Positions 44,471-52,669 of a DNA stretch of 63,071 nt are shown in pieces. The DNA comes from Bacillus sp. AFS029637 (GTDB taxonomy: Bacteria; Bacillota; Bacilli; Bacillales; Bacillaceae_G): the NCBI RefSeq assembly GCF_002584985.1, contig NZ_NUPZ01000042.1, forward strand, positions 1-63,071. The letters run 5' to 3'. The position numbers and the translations under genes were made by a program. The notes beneath the pieces were generated by a model. That model did not search any database. It was given only the letters and a program-made list of their open reading frames with translations, and was not told the DNA's origin. Position 1 is the stretch's first letter, and every line of letters starts with the position of its first letter.

Positions 44471-45472
44471 ATGATAACTAAAAAACTACCATTACATATA
44501 GCAGACATTAAAAAAGCTCAAAACATTTTAGACAGAAATGCCCGTAAAACGCCATTAGTAAAATCTTTTTATTTAACCAGTAAAACCGGCGGAGAAATTC
44601 ATTTGAAATTAGAAAATATGCAATTAACGGGTTCTTTTAAATTCCGTGGTGCATTTAATAAAATGTCTCAGCTTACAGACGAAGAAAAAGAAAGAGGAGT
44701 TATTGCATGTTCAGCAGGCAATCATGCGCAAGGAGTTGCTTTATCTGCTCATTTACTCGGTATTAAGAGTAAAATTGTTATGCCGATTTCTGCACCTCAG
44801 GCGAAAGTTGATGCAACTAAAGGATATGGATCTGAAGTGGTTTTACATGGTGAAACTTTTGATGATGCAAAGGAAAAATGTGAAGAGATTATTAGGGAAA
44901 CAGGTGAAACATATTTACATCCATATGACGATGTAGAAGTAATGGCTGGTCAAGGTACAATAGGATTAGATATTCTTGATGATATGTGGGATGTAGATAC
45001 TGTCATTGTACCAATTGGTGGAGGTGGGATTATTTCTGGTATTGCTGTTGCATTAAAATCTTTTAATCCATCCATTAATATAATTGGTGTCCAAGCAGAT
45101 AATGTTCATGGAATGAAGGCATCTTATGACAAAGGTACGATTGTAGAACATTATGAGGCACCTACTATAGCAGATGGCTGCGCAGTTAAAATACCAGGCG
45201 ATTTAACTTTTGAAGTTGTAAAAGAATTAGTAGATGATATTGTAACAGTATCAGAAGGCGAGTTAGAAGTAGCGATGAAAGACTTATTACAGCGTGGTAA
45301 AGCTGTTGTAGAAGGTGCAGGTGCATTAGCTACTGCTGCTCTACTTGCAGGGAAAGTGGATACATATATTAAAGGGAAAAAAGTAGTAGCGGTTATATCT
45401 GGCGGGAACGTAGACTTACAGCGTATTTCGAGTGTTTGTGAGCAATTTTTTGTAGCGAATGAAGTGAAATAG
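44471..45472 (+). CDS. threonine ammonia-lyase, catabolic (TdcB) type
   Basis: A 333-residue fold-type II PLP enzyme. The PLP Lys is K57 in TGSFKFRGAFN; the phosphate loop is GGGGIISG near residue 183; the SGGNVDLQR end block is typical. There is no C-terminal ACT-like regulatory domain, so it is the short catabolic type that converts threonine to 2-oxobutyrate and ammonia. TTAGAAGAGG precedes the ATG. It lies just after the GNAT-aminotransferase gene. Confidence 0.9.
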   Translation: MITKKLPLHIADIKKAQNILDRNARKTPLVKSFYLTSKTGGEIHLKLENMQLTGSFKFRGAFNKMSQLTDEEKERGVIACSAGNHAQGVALSAHLLGIKSKIVMPISAPQAKVDATKGYGSEVVLHGETFDDAKEKCEEIIRETGETYLHPYDDVEVMAGQGTIGLDILDDMWDVDTVIVPIGGGGIISGIAVALKSFNPSINIIGVQADNVHGMKASYDKGTIVEHYEAPTIADGCAVKIPGDLTFEVVKELVDDIVTVSEGELEVAMKDLLQRGKAVVEGAGALATAALLAGKVDTYIKGKKVVAVISGGNVDLQRISSVCEQFFVANEVK

Positions 45473-45502
45473 TATTTGAAAAACATTAATTTTATGAAAG
45501 AA

Positions 45503-45535
45503 GAGCTAAGAGAAATTATCTTAGCTCCTTTTTTA
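45503..45535. terminator. terminator between convergent genes
   Basis: GAGCTAAG / CTTAGCTC with a following run CTTTTTTATT. Confidence 0.75.
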
Positions 45536-45865
45536 TTATGTTTGTGTGGAAGTAAATAATGACTCCATTTTGATTTTACTCTTTTTTCGAATTTCACTGT
45601 CTGCGTGCCGCATTACATATTTATGTGCTATAGCAATTGCTAAAATATCATCTAATAAGCCAATCCCAATAATAGCAGCTATATCCGGAATGAAGTCGAT
45701 TGTTAATACGTAATAAGATAAAGCGGCTAATATGATGAATTTTGCTTTAGTAGGTAACCCTTTTTTTCTCATTGTATAGTACAAAATAATACTTTCATAT
45801 ACACTAGATTTCCCGAGGTTTGCTGAGCTTTTTTTGAATTTTTTCCAAAGTGTCTGTTTCTCCAT
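45536..45865 (-). CDS. DUF1232 (YkvA-type) protein
   Basis: A 109-residue protein with the DUF1232 motif YYVLTIDFIPDIAAIIGIGLLDD and a basic N-terminus. The ATG at 45865 has AAAAGGAG upstream; the longer frame to 45964 lacks a site. It is the second DUF1232 gene of the window, shorter than the one at 108-536 and without the extra C-terminal helix. Confidence 0.85.
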   Translation of the reverse strand: MEKQTLWKKFKKSSANLGKSSVYESIILYYTMRKKGLPTKAKFIILAALSYYVLTIDFIPDIAAIIGIGLLDDILAIAIAHKYVMRHADSEIRKKSKIKMESLFTSTQT

Positions 45866-46299
45866 ATAAACACTCCTTTTACAAAAACATAGATTTTTTA
45901 AAAGGATAGACAAAGAAGTGAGGGAATAATCAATTTTATTGATTTTCTTATTGTATATTTCCATGAAAATAGGAAATTACCTGTTCAAAATAAAATAATG
46001 CGAGTTATGCAATGATTCACATTATTTCGCTACCTAAATATGTACAGTAAAATGTATGTGGATGATTTAGGTATTATTATGCATTTTATAAGGGGGAAGG
46101 GGAATGAAAATAATAGAACTGACAAGTGTATTTTCTTTTTTATGAATTTATAGTTATAACATCCTAAATTTTGTTTATAATTGTAAATGGTTATTAAAAT
46201 GTACAAATGTTATTTCTTTTTAAATAAAAAATATAAAAGGCAAAAATAATGCAACTTTTTAACGTGCGTATTCGTGTTATATATGAAAGGAGGAGGGGG
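45866..46299. other. stretch upstream of the ECF sigma gene with a tiny ORF
   Basis: At 46104-46145 a 13-codon frame (MKIIELTSVFSFL) follows an unusually strong AGGGGGAAGGGGA. It could be a leader peptide or the start of a lost gene. Otherwise AT-rich without features. Confidence 0.3.
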
Positions 46300-46770
46300 A
46301 TGGAGATTGAAGAAATATACAAGGTTTATATAAACGATGTGTATCGGTATTTATTTTCCCTTTCTCGTAGCCGTCACGTAGCGGAGGACTTGATGCAGGA
46401 GACTTTTTACAGGGCGTATCTTTATCTAGAAGACTATGAAAACCAAAAGGTAAAATCTTGGCTTTTTAAAGTGGCATATCATACGTTTATTGATTTTGTT
46501 AGAAAAGAGAAAAAAGTAGCTTTTGTAGGAACGGAGGAATTAGAGACAATACAAGCAAGTGAATCTACAGAGGAGTATGTAGTTGCAAAAAATAGTTATG
46601 AAAAATTAATTCAGATTATTCATACTTTACCATTGGTAGAGGCACAAGCTATTTTACTATGTGACGTACATCAATTAACGTACGAAGAGGGTGCTTCTGT
46701 ATTAGATTTAAAGTTAAACACGTATAAAAGTCACATATTTCGTGGGAGAAAGAGATTGAAACAATTGTAA
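46300..46770 (+). CDS. ECF-type RNA polymerase sigma factor
   Basis: A 156-residue sigma-70 group 4 protein. Region 2 is at about residues 5-70 (HVAEDLMQETFYRAYLYLEDYE, KSWLFKVAYHTFIDFVRKEKK) and region 4 at about 100-155 (LPLVEAQAILLCDVHQLTYEEGASVLDLKLNTYKSHIFRGRKRLKQ). The ATG at 46300 has AAGGAGGA upstream. No anti-sigma gene follows; the next gene is on the other strand. It resembles SigM/SigY-like factors, but the regulon is unknown. Confidence 0.88.
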   Translation: MEIEEIYKVYINDVYRYLFSLSRSRHVAEDLMQETFYRAYLYLEDYENQKVKSWLFKVAYHTFIDFVRKEKKVAFVGTEELETIQASESTEEYVVAKNSYEKLIQIIHTLPLVEAQAILLCDVHQLTYEEGASVLDLKLNTYKSHIFRGRKRLKQL

Positions 46771-46860
46771 ATTTAGCCATAGAAAAAATGCACACAAGTT
46801 TTTTCGTTTTTATTTATTGTGTAAAGATAGCAACACATCAACTCGTGAAATATATTCCTA

Positions 46861-47136
46861 TTACTGCTTTAACTCTTGGATACACTCCTGTACAAGAGTT
46901 ACTGCCTGACTTATTGTACCGCCACCAAATGCAGCTGTCACTCCCACCGCCTCAAAGATCTCCTGTTCTGAAGCTCCTTGATCTAGACATCCTTTAATGT
47001 GATAAGTGATACAATATTCATCCTGAGAATAAAGACTAATACCTAAAGCAATTAACTGTTTTTGTTTTTTTGATAAGGTGCCCTCTTTAAAGCATTCCTC
47101 TGTAAAGGAATTAAATTGTTCGGCTAGTTTAGGCAT
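46861..47136 (-). CDS. carboxymuconolactone decarboxylase/AhpD-like protein
   Basis: A 91-residue alpha-helical protein of the CMD/AhpD family: [36 protein letters not shown]. The C-x-x-x-H (CITYH) arrangement lacks the second Cys of the AhpD active pair at the usual place, so a peroxidase role is uncertain. The ribosome binding site is weak (GAGAAG). Confidence 0.8.
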   Translation of the reverse strand: MPKLAEQFNSFTEECFKEGTLSKKQKQLIALGISLYSQDEYCITYHIKGCLDQGASEQEIFEAVGVTAAFGGGTISQAVTLVQECIQELKQ

Positions 47137-47432
47137 CTTCTCAGTAAATAAACCTAAACCATACTTATAATGAAGAAGTGCAGATTATGTAGAATTTCTA
47201 CCTTAAAATTCCATATTTAATCCAGCTCCATTTCTCATATTTTTTAAACAAAAGTTAGTATGAGCCTAATGGGAATTGATTAAACAAAAATGATATTTAT
47301 ATCAAGGTGAGTGGAAGAGGAGCGAAGATTTAGAGATATGATATAACAGGAAATTAACTGGTAGTATTGCACACACGATATGGATAATCCATCGAATTCT
47401 GTAAAAGGATAACGTAAAAAGGAAGTGATGAT

Positions 47433-47861
47433 ATAGAAAAACAGAGTGTAGTCAATACATTAAATGCCTTTCTAAAAGGGCTGTACATGGGTATTCATGC
47501 CTATGAGCATTATATAGAGAAGTTAAAAGATCCAGAAATAAAAAAGGAATTTCAAAGAATACAACAAGATCACAAACAACATGCCTTAAAAGTAGCAGAA
47601 AGAATACAAAATCTTGGAGGAGTGCCAGTTGATAATGAAGGAATCGTTGGGTCTGTTCAAGGTTTGATAGGTCAATTTACAGTACCAGATACAATAGAAG
47701 GAATTTTAAGTAGCGCGTTAAAGGGCGAAGGATATTATGGTGTTCAAATATCAGAAGAAATTGTACAAGGTGATTTAGATCCAGCAAGTCATATGTTAAT
47801 ACATGATATTTTAGATAAAGATAGGGAACATGTAAATGTATTAAAAAAACTTACGCATTAA
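47433..47861 (+). CDS. DUF2383 ferritin-like protein with odd start
   Basis: The open frame reads EKQSVVNTLNAFLKGLYMGIHAYEHYIEKL and continues as a four-helix DUF2383/PA2169-like protein of about 142 residues. The frame has no ATG, GTG or TTG before 47487, yet family-like sequence extends upstream, and GGAAGTGATG lies directly before an ATA at 47433 where a start codon is expected. Either ATA initiates poorly or translation begins at the ATG at 47487, losing 18 residues of helix 1. E and H residues of the bundle (HAYEHY, EFQRIQQDHKQH) may bind metal. Confidence 0.65.
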   Translation: MEKQSVVNTLNAFLKGLYMGIHAYEHYIEKLKDPEIKKEFQRIQQDHKQHALKVAERIQNLGGVPVDNEGIVGSVQGLIGQFTVPDTIEGILSSALKGEGYYGVQISEEIVQGDLDPASHMLIHDILDKDREHVNVLKKLTH

Positions 47862-48016
47862 CATTATTAGATGAAGAGAGAAGAAGATATAAATGGGGGA
47901 AATATGGAATCGGAAAATATATTTATCAAAAAGAAGAAGAGGAGGATATAAAAAATCATCTTTATTCTTATATGAAAAAGTTTTTTCAAAATGCAAAGTT
48001 GGAATATTTCACATAA
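47862..48016 (+). pseudogene. 3' remnant of spore photoproduct lyase (splB)
   Basis: About 50 codons reading LLDEERRRYKWGKYGIGKYIY, then EDIKNHLYSYMKKFF and ending NAKLEYFT-stop. The RRxKWGxYGxGKYxY block and the final FPxAxxxYF-like end are those of SplB, which repairs spore DNA damage. The radical-SAM N-terminal part is absent. It follows directly on the DUF2383 gene and is cut by nothing visible, so a deletion joined them. Confidence 0.55.
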
Positions 48017-48030
48017 TAAGCCTCACCTTA

Positions 48031-48175
48031 CATGCCCGTCAACTTGAGAAAAATAAATGCCCTAGAACGAATTTTTGTTGCAAGTTAGTACCAAAATTCG
48101 TTTTGGGAGTACTATAAAATCTTAGCTTGATGGGCATGGGGGACTGACGGCAAAACGCAGATTTTAAACGCTAAG
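48031..48175 (+). repeat. bcr1-like mobile repeat, copy 1
   Basis: Begins CATGCCCGTCAACTTGAG (48031-48048) and has the inverted partner CTTAGCTTGATGGGCATG (48121-48138), then a GC-richer tail ending ACGCTAAG. The inner hairpin is ACGAATTTTTG / CCAAAATTCGT. A second copy is at 60981-61148. The ends resemble IS231 termini, and the length of about 150 bp fits the bcr1 repeat of the B. cereus group. Confidence 0.65.
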
Positions 48176-48451
48176 AATATGCAGGACTTCATGCAGACTA
48201 CAAGAACGGTTTGAGCTGCCAAATACTATTGTACAGGAATGTATGAAATTTTACATACAGAGAAGGGAACGGAAAGCTAGAAAACTATTGATATGAATGA
48301 CTTTCCGGGATTTGGTTACCACTGATAATGGGACGTTATGTTAACTTCACATATATACTATATACATTCAAAATCGAATTTAAGTAGGCTACTAGGCATA
48401 CATCCAATCTAAGCTTTGCCCCTGAGCATAAAATTAGTTATAAGTCTAATT
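48176..48451. other. gene-free stretch after the bcr1-like element
   Basis: Only short broken frames are seen here. Nothing can be assigned. Confidence 0.35.
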
Positions 48452-48688
48452 TCAATAAGGAGTGAACCTCGAATCATGGTATATATACGACAAATGCCAC
48501 TCTATGCCCAGAGCCCTTGGGGTCTTCAAAATTGTATATTTCGATTCACGTATCTGTGGCTTAGAAACGAAGACAATTTCTGGTTTTTTTTGACGGCTGT
48601 TGGGCACGAAAGAGTTTATGGCTATAGGTTTTTCGGCGGGAGATGGAATCATTATTCGGTTGCTATAAACGATATTGTTTCCTTCCAT
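48452..48688 (-). CDS. hypothetical protein, 78 residues
   Basis: A minus-strand ORF starting MEGNNIVYSNRIMIPSPAEK, with a strong GGAGGAG 4 bases before the ATG. The overlapping plus-strand ORF has no such site. The product is basic and Pro-rich without known motifs. It sits in a decayed region and may be a fragment. Confidence 0.4.
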   Translation of the reverse strand: MEGNNIVYSNRIMIPSPAEKPIAINSFVPNSRQKKPEIVFVSKPQIRESKYTILKTPRALGIEWHLSYIYHDSRFTPY

Positions 48689-48792
48689 TGTTCTCCTCCG
48701 ACTCCAACTCTATATTAAACACTACGCCTGACCTTCGTAATTTGAACTAAACCATTAGATTTTCATCCTGAACATAAAGGGTAGAACTTCTG

Positions 48793-48880
48793 ATAACAAG
48801 AATTATGTGGACACGAAAGTCCCCCAGTTAAATAATCTGGAGGACTTTTAATAGTCTTCTAAATACATTGAATCCCGACA
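48793..48880 (+). repeat. direct repeat, left copy, containing a terminator hairpin
   Basis: Includes AAAGTCCCCCAGTT / ATCTGGAGGACTTTT and then AATAGTCTTCTAAATACATT. The right copy at 49667-49764 matches over about 90 bases with scattered differences. The pair flanks a GNAT gene. Confidence 0.65.
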
Positions 48881-49149
48881 ATGAGATATTATGTAAACTA
48901 GATATATAATGTATTCACTTAAAAAACATTACCTAGCCCAAAATAATAAAATTTAATTATAAGAATAACTTGATAGGAAAACATGATATAATAAATTATC
49001 TAAAAATTATAAATTTAGAGACTATTCATTATGAGAAAGGCGTTCTTTATGAAAAACGGAAGGTCTTTTATCGTTAATGATTTTAAGGGAATAACACCTA
49101 ATTAACATAAATGGTATAGGTGTGCCCTAAATTGGAAAGGGGAAAAATT
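48881..49149. other. stretch upstream of the GNAT gene
   Basis: AT-rich, with possible promoter sequence near 48970-48995 (TTGATA, then GATATAATAAA). No gene. Confidence 0.35.
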
Positions 49150-49605
49150 ATGATTAAAACCGCTGTGAAACTTGTAGAATTAAATGCAGAAAACTGGTAT
49201 GAATGTTGTGAATTAGAGTTATCAGATGGACAAGCAGAATATATTGAACCAAATGCTATTTCAATAGCTCAATCAAAATTCGAACCAACTCTAAAACCCT
49301 ATGCAATTTATTGCGAAGAAAAAGTGGTAGGATTTTTAATGTTTAATTCTGAAATGGAAGAACTTGATGGGTATTGGGTATATAGAATAATGATTGATAA
49401 AAAATTCCAAGGTAATGGTATAGGGAAAGCAGCAACTAACTTAATGATTGAAGAAATGACTAAATTACCAAATGCAAAAAAAATAGTAGTGGGTTACCAT
49501 CCAGAAAATAAAGGGGCCCATTATTTGTATTCAAGTTTAGGTTTTGTTGATAATGGTGACAGGTTCGGTAAAGAAATGGCAGTTATAAGATATATCAATG
49601 ACTAA
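49150..49605 (+). CDS. GNAT acetyltransferase, BltD/polyamine-acetyltransferase-like
   Basis: A 151-residue GNAT protein. The loop MIDKKFQGNGIGKAATNLM lies at about residues 82-100, followed by VVGYHPENKGAHYLYSSLGF. The early DGQAEYIEPNAISIAQ block and size fit spermine/spermidine acetyltransferases of the BltD type. AAAGGGGA precedes the ATG at 49150. Direct repeats lie on both sides. Confidence 0.8.
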   Translation: MIKTAVKLVELNAENWYECCELELSDGQAEYIEPNAISIAQSKFEPTLKPYAIYCEEKVVGFLMFNSEMEELDGYWVYRIMIDKKFQGNGIGKAATNLMIEEMTKLPNAKKIVVGYHPENKGAHYLYSSLGFVDNGDRFGKEMAVIRYIND

Positions 49606-49666
49606 GAAATCAATGTAAAAAAATAAAAACTAAAAGTAACATGTAAGGAAGAGTTTGTCTTTACTT

Positions 49667-49764
49667 CCAATAACGATAATTTTGTGAACAAGAAAGTCCT
49701 CCAATTAAACAATCTGGAGGACTTTTAATAGTCTTCTAAATATATTGAATCGCGATAATAGGAT
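49667..49764 (+). repeat. direct repeat, right copy, containing a terminator hairpin
   Basis: AAAGTCCTCCAATT / AATCTGGAGGACTTTT, then AATAGTCTTCTAAATATATTG. Matches the left copy at 48793-48880 and ends the GNAT gene. Confidence 0.65.
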
Positions 49765-49771
49765 GTTATAA

Positions 49772-49809
49772 AAACCTTTTGTGAATAATCATTCATAAAA
49801 GGTTTTTTC
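49772..49809. terminator. hairpin
   Basis: AAAACCTTTTGTGAAT / ATTCATAAAAGGTTTTTT. Confidence 0.75.
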
Positions 49810-49929
49810 TTTTTATAATTATGTTCTGATCTTTTGATCTAGAATACTGATTCGTCGTGTAGGAGCGAAACTTCATAGTATTAAACGTATCAACTTAATA
49901 ATATCCAAACTCAATCCAAAAAAAATAAA

Positions 49930-49965
49930 AAAGGCCTGACCATTTTTTAGTCAGGCCTCGTATTA
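49930..49965 (-). terminator. terminator of the Ig-like/79-residue protein unit
   Basis: AAAAGGCCTGAC / GTCAGGCCTCGTATT; in the minus direction the A-run becomes a T-run. Confidence 0.8.
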
Positions 49966-49984
49966 AATTACAGATTATTTCCCT

Positions 49985-50224
49985 TTAAGCACTAGGAATG
50001 TTTGGAATCAAATTCTGAACGACCTTAATGAGATTATTTGCAATATCTTGTTGCTGAGATGTAGCTGTACCAGATCCCTCAGTAAATACTGTAACGCAGA
50101 TTGGGCAAGCTTCGATATGAATCCCCAATAGATTTATAGCTAGACCACCTGGTATATCCACAGTGAGGATCGATGTGGAACCTTCAGGAGGCGTACAAGT
50201 CTGACAGTTCGTTTCAAGGGCCAT
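49985..50224 (-). CDS. small Cys-containing protein, probable spore structural protein
   Basis: A 79-residue protein starting MALETNCQTCTPPEG behind a perfect AAAGGAGGTAACTCT site. The core LTVDIPGGLAINLLGIHIE is beta-rich, followed by PICVTV and a C-terminal amphipathic helix (DIANNLIKVVQNLI). The core aligns with the C-terminal part of the poly-Q protein at 53455-53874. The upstream ORF reads into it without a stop codon. Function unknown; the small size and Cys pairs suit a coat component. Confidence 0.6.
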   Translation of the reverse strand: MALETNCQTCTPPEGSTSILTVDIPGGLAINLLGIHIEACPICVTVFTEGSGTATSQQQDIANNLIKVVQNLIPNIPSA

Positions 50225-51151
50225 AGAGTTACCTCCTTTCTTGATAGAGTTAATATATAAATATGTTCGGAGATACTCAAATGACAAAGGTATTTGTACA
50301 GGCCTGGAGAATTGTGTTAGTGACTCAGATTCATCCCCAATGAACTCAAATCCTTCAGGAGATGTTACAATTATTGGATTAGTATTAGTATCCTGTACAA
50401 TGAAAATTCCACCAAGTTCAATGAATTCAGCAATGATCCCTCCTGGCTGCATCATTGCTATAATGTCCATATCAGTAATATCCCCTTGGATTCCCATCCA
50501 AACACACCAGTAATCCGCTGCCAGTTGTTTACCTGTATTGTATTGATCTTTGATAATTGATGAGGATATCTGTACAACAGTATATTTAGTGAGTGACCAG
50601 AGCTGTTTAGCAAAATCATAGGAAACAACACCATTCTCAAGGAGTAAGATACCCTTACCAAAGCTGAAAGCTTTGCCAGGAAAATTCATACTGATCGTTT
50701 CATTCATAGAAACTGTTCTCTTTATATCCAACGTACAATCATTGGATTCCTTTAAAGTTTTCATTTGAACCACTGGTTCAACAACGGTGAGAAAACTATC
50801 CGAACTCATGATTCCGTCTAATCTTGCAAAAATCTGAGCTCCCCCAGTATCAATTGCTGTAGTCAAACCCTTTGTTTCTTCCTCATTTGAAACTATTACA
50901 CTTGAAGAATTACTGGAGTACCACTCTACAAGATTTGTAATGTCTCTAGTTGATTTATCGGAATATATACCTATCGCAGTAAATTGGTGACTCGAACCTG
51001 AACAAAGAGATAAAATCTTGGGATCTATCTTAATAGAAACCAAGACAAGTTTTCTTTTTTCGTAACATCCTTTCTCTTTTGTGATAAACAAAAGAGGGGG
51101 AGGGAATTGATGGGGAGTGTTCACCTGTTTTAGCCTCACTTTCTTTATCAA
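49985..51151 (-). CDS. Ig-like (BIG2) domain protein, open into the next small gene
   Basis: A 388-codon open frame. Residues 37-130 form a BIG2-like bacterial immunoglobulin domain (VSIKIDPKILSLCSGSSHQF, YSDKSTRDITNLVEWYSS). Residues 165-290 form a second globular domain (GKGILLLENGVVSYDFAKQ, GGIIAEFIELGGIFIVQD) with a ThuA/amidotransferase-like look. The end, residues 310-388, is the small SD-preceded protein above. The true start is unclear: the first codons are TTG without a site, and the 5' part overlaps another frame. Probably a gene that lost its 5' end and its stop codon. Confidence 0.5.
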   Translation of the reverse strand: MIKKVRLKQVNTPHQFPPPLLFITKEKGCYEKRKLVLVSIKIDPKILSLCSGSSHQFTAIGIYSDKSTRDITNLVEWYSSNSSSVIVSNEEETKGLTTAIDTGGAQIFARLDGIMSSDSFLTVVEPVVQMKTLKESNDCTLDIKRTVSMNETISMNFPGKAFSFGKGILLLENGVVSYDFAKQLWSLTKYTVVQISSSIIKDQYNTGKQLAADYWCVWMGIQGDITDMDIIAMMQPGGIIAEFIELGGIFIVQDTNTNPIIVTSPEGFEFIGDESESLTQFSRPVQIPLSFEYLRTYLYINSIKKGGNSMALETNCQTCTPPEGSTSILTVDIPGGLAINLLGIHIEACPICVTVFTEGSGTATSQQQDIANNLIKVVQNLIPNIPSA

Positions 51152-51404
51152 TACATTTAATCAATATATGTTGCATACAAAAATCGGTTTGGACTTGATC
51201 GTTCTCCTGATTATAGAGGGTAATTTTAGTCCATGTTAACTTGGAACCATCCATTTCGGCAGGGTAATCAATCGTTAGGTCTATTCTTGTTGATAAAGGT
51301 GAGAATGTTACTTCGTCGGCTGTTAGTGTATACACTTCATCAACCGTTTGAGTTGTAACTTCAACACAAATGATTAGTGGGGAAAGGACGAAAGAGAAAC
51401 TCAC
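51030..51404 (-). pseudogene. 5' fragment upstream of the Ig-like ORF
   Basis: A frame reading VEVTTQTVDEVYTLTADEVTF, LDLTIDYPAEMDGSKLTW-like beta-rich sequence and ending MLRKKKTCLGFY. It overlaps the Ig-like ORF by 122 bases in another frame. There is no ribosome binding site at its GTG. It may be the earlier part of the same gene, separated by a frameshift. Confidence 0.35.
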
Positions 51405-51756
51405 GTATGCATTTATTTACTTAGGTTTGTGATTACAATAGTGAAATTTCATTAAAGGGTTAATTAGATTTTTCTATAAAAACGATATTTGATATGTAAA
51501 AGTTAGAGCACTTTGGAAAGTGATCTGTAAAGGCTATTTATTCTAAAAAGAGAGGGTAGAAGATATGATATGAGGTTATTTTTAATTGAGTGTGTATCTT
51601 TTGCACAAAAATTGCATTGTGTAAAAATGAGGAAACTAAAAAAGAGCACCATGCACAAGTGCTCTTCAAGATAGGAGGTCACTCTATGAGCTGAGTCTAG
51701 GCTAGAAGAATATGGTGTAAAAAAGAAATAAGAACAAAATTTTATAATCAGACTAA

Positions 51757-51882
51757 TAAAAAAGAGTAGCTAGCAAAAGCTAACTGCTCCCTACAAGGAG
51801 ATACAGAGAAAACTACTTTAAATGAGTTCTGGCTAACAGCCTATCTACAGTATTGACGGAATATTGAGTTTTATCCAGGGAG
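51757..51882 (+). repeat. hairpin repeat, copy 1
   Basis: AGTAGCTAGCAAAAGCTAACTGCT, CTACAAGGAGATAC, and TATTGACGGAATATTGAGTTT. Related copies are at 54449-54560 and 54626-54740. Confidence 0.5.
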
Positions 51883-52121
51883 TAGATGTATTTAATGAAA
51901 GAATATAGTCCAACACATTGCGAATAATGCAATCCAACCAATGCTAAGTCATATGTATTTCAAAATTTTCATAATTACTCCTTTTAGATATAAATTGCTA
52001 AATGAAGATGGATTTTATACACTTTTTACAAAATACTCCTTTTCTAATAAGAAAGTTACCAAAATATGAGAAAATGATATAATAATATCAATTACACATT
52101 TAGTACTACTGGAAGAACCAG

Positions 52122-52185
52122 CGGACATCAAACTATAAAGAGCATTAGTGATATTGCTCTATAGTTCGGTGTCCGCTTTTTGTTT
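52122..52185 (+). terminator. long hairpin with T-run before the ArpU-like gene
   Basis: AGCGGACATCAAACTATA pairs with TATAGTTCGGTGTCCGCT, with a further AGAGCA / TGCTCT, followed by TTTTTGTTTTTTT. One of the strongest hairpins in the window. Confidence 0.75.
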
Positions 52186-52218
52186 TTTTAACAAAATAGA
52201 TAAGGGGTGTTTATATAT

Positions 52219-52669
52219 ATGATGCAATTAACTTTCTTACCTAAAATTGACCGAAAAGCAACACAGGTTCGTTTAGAAGAAATTTTAGAAAACATTCGTA
52301 TTTACAGACAATTTGGGATGATTAGAAACGAGATGAAGGTCACAGCCTCTGGTGAGGTATCATGGTCCAACAAACATAATAGGAAATCCAGCTGAAGATG
52401 TTGCTATGAGTGAAAGAGAAGTGAAATTACAACGTTTTTCTTTTCAAATTGATAAGGCATTAAGTCGTTTTAGCAAAACCCAAAGGGACATCATTGTAAA
52501 ACGATATTTGGAGGATGAAGAAGTTTTTGATTACATGGTTTATAACGAGATTGGTATGAGTGAACGTACATATAGACGAAATAAATCTAATGCTTTTTAT
52601 AAACTAGCTTTTGCTCTTAGATTAGAAATATATGAAACAGAAGAGAGTATTGGAGGGAACGAACGATGA
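52219..52669 (+). pseudogene. ArpU-family phage transcriptional regulator, frameshifted
   Basis: The frame from ATG 52219 reads QLTFLPKIDRKATQVRLEEIL and stops at 52395. A second frame from about 52352 continues RYHGPTNIIGNPAEDV and ERTYRRNKSNAFYKLAFAL. Joined they make an ArpU-like protein of about 150 residues, the late-gene regulator of many Bacillus and Enterococcus phages. The shift lies near 52350. AAGGGGTG precedes the start. Confidence 0.75.

Larger units (their letters stand above)
51405..52218. other. 800-base gene-free stretch at the prophage edge
   Basis: Holds a hairpin GAGCAC / GTGCTC near 51640 followed by CAAGATAGGAGG, the hairpin-repeat copy at 51757-51882, and the long hairpin at 52122-52178. 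No gene is supported. Confidence 0.4.

Noticed and set aside
47893-48117. 74-codon plus-strand ORF over the splB tail
   Set aside because: Out of frame with the SplB-like reading and extends into the bcr1-like repeat; no site.
48416-48718. 100-codon plus-strand ORF
   Set aside because: No ribosome binding site; the overlapping minus-strand ORF has a strong one.
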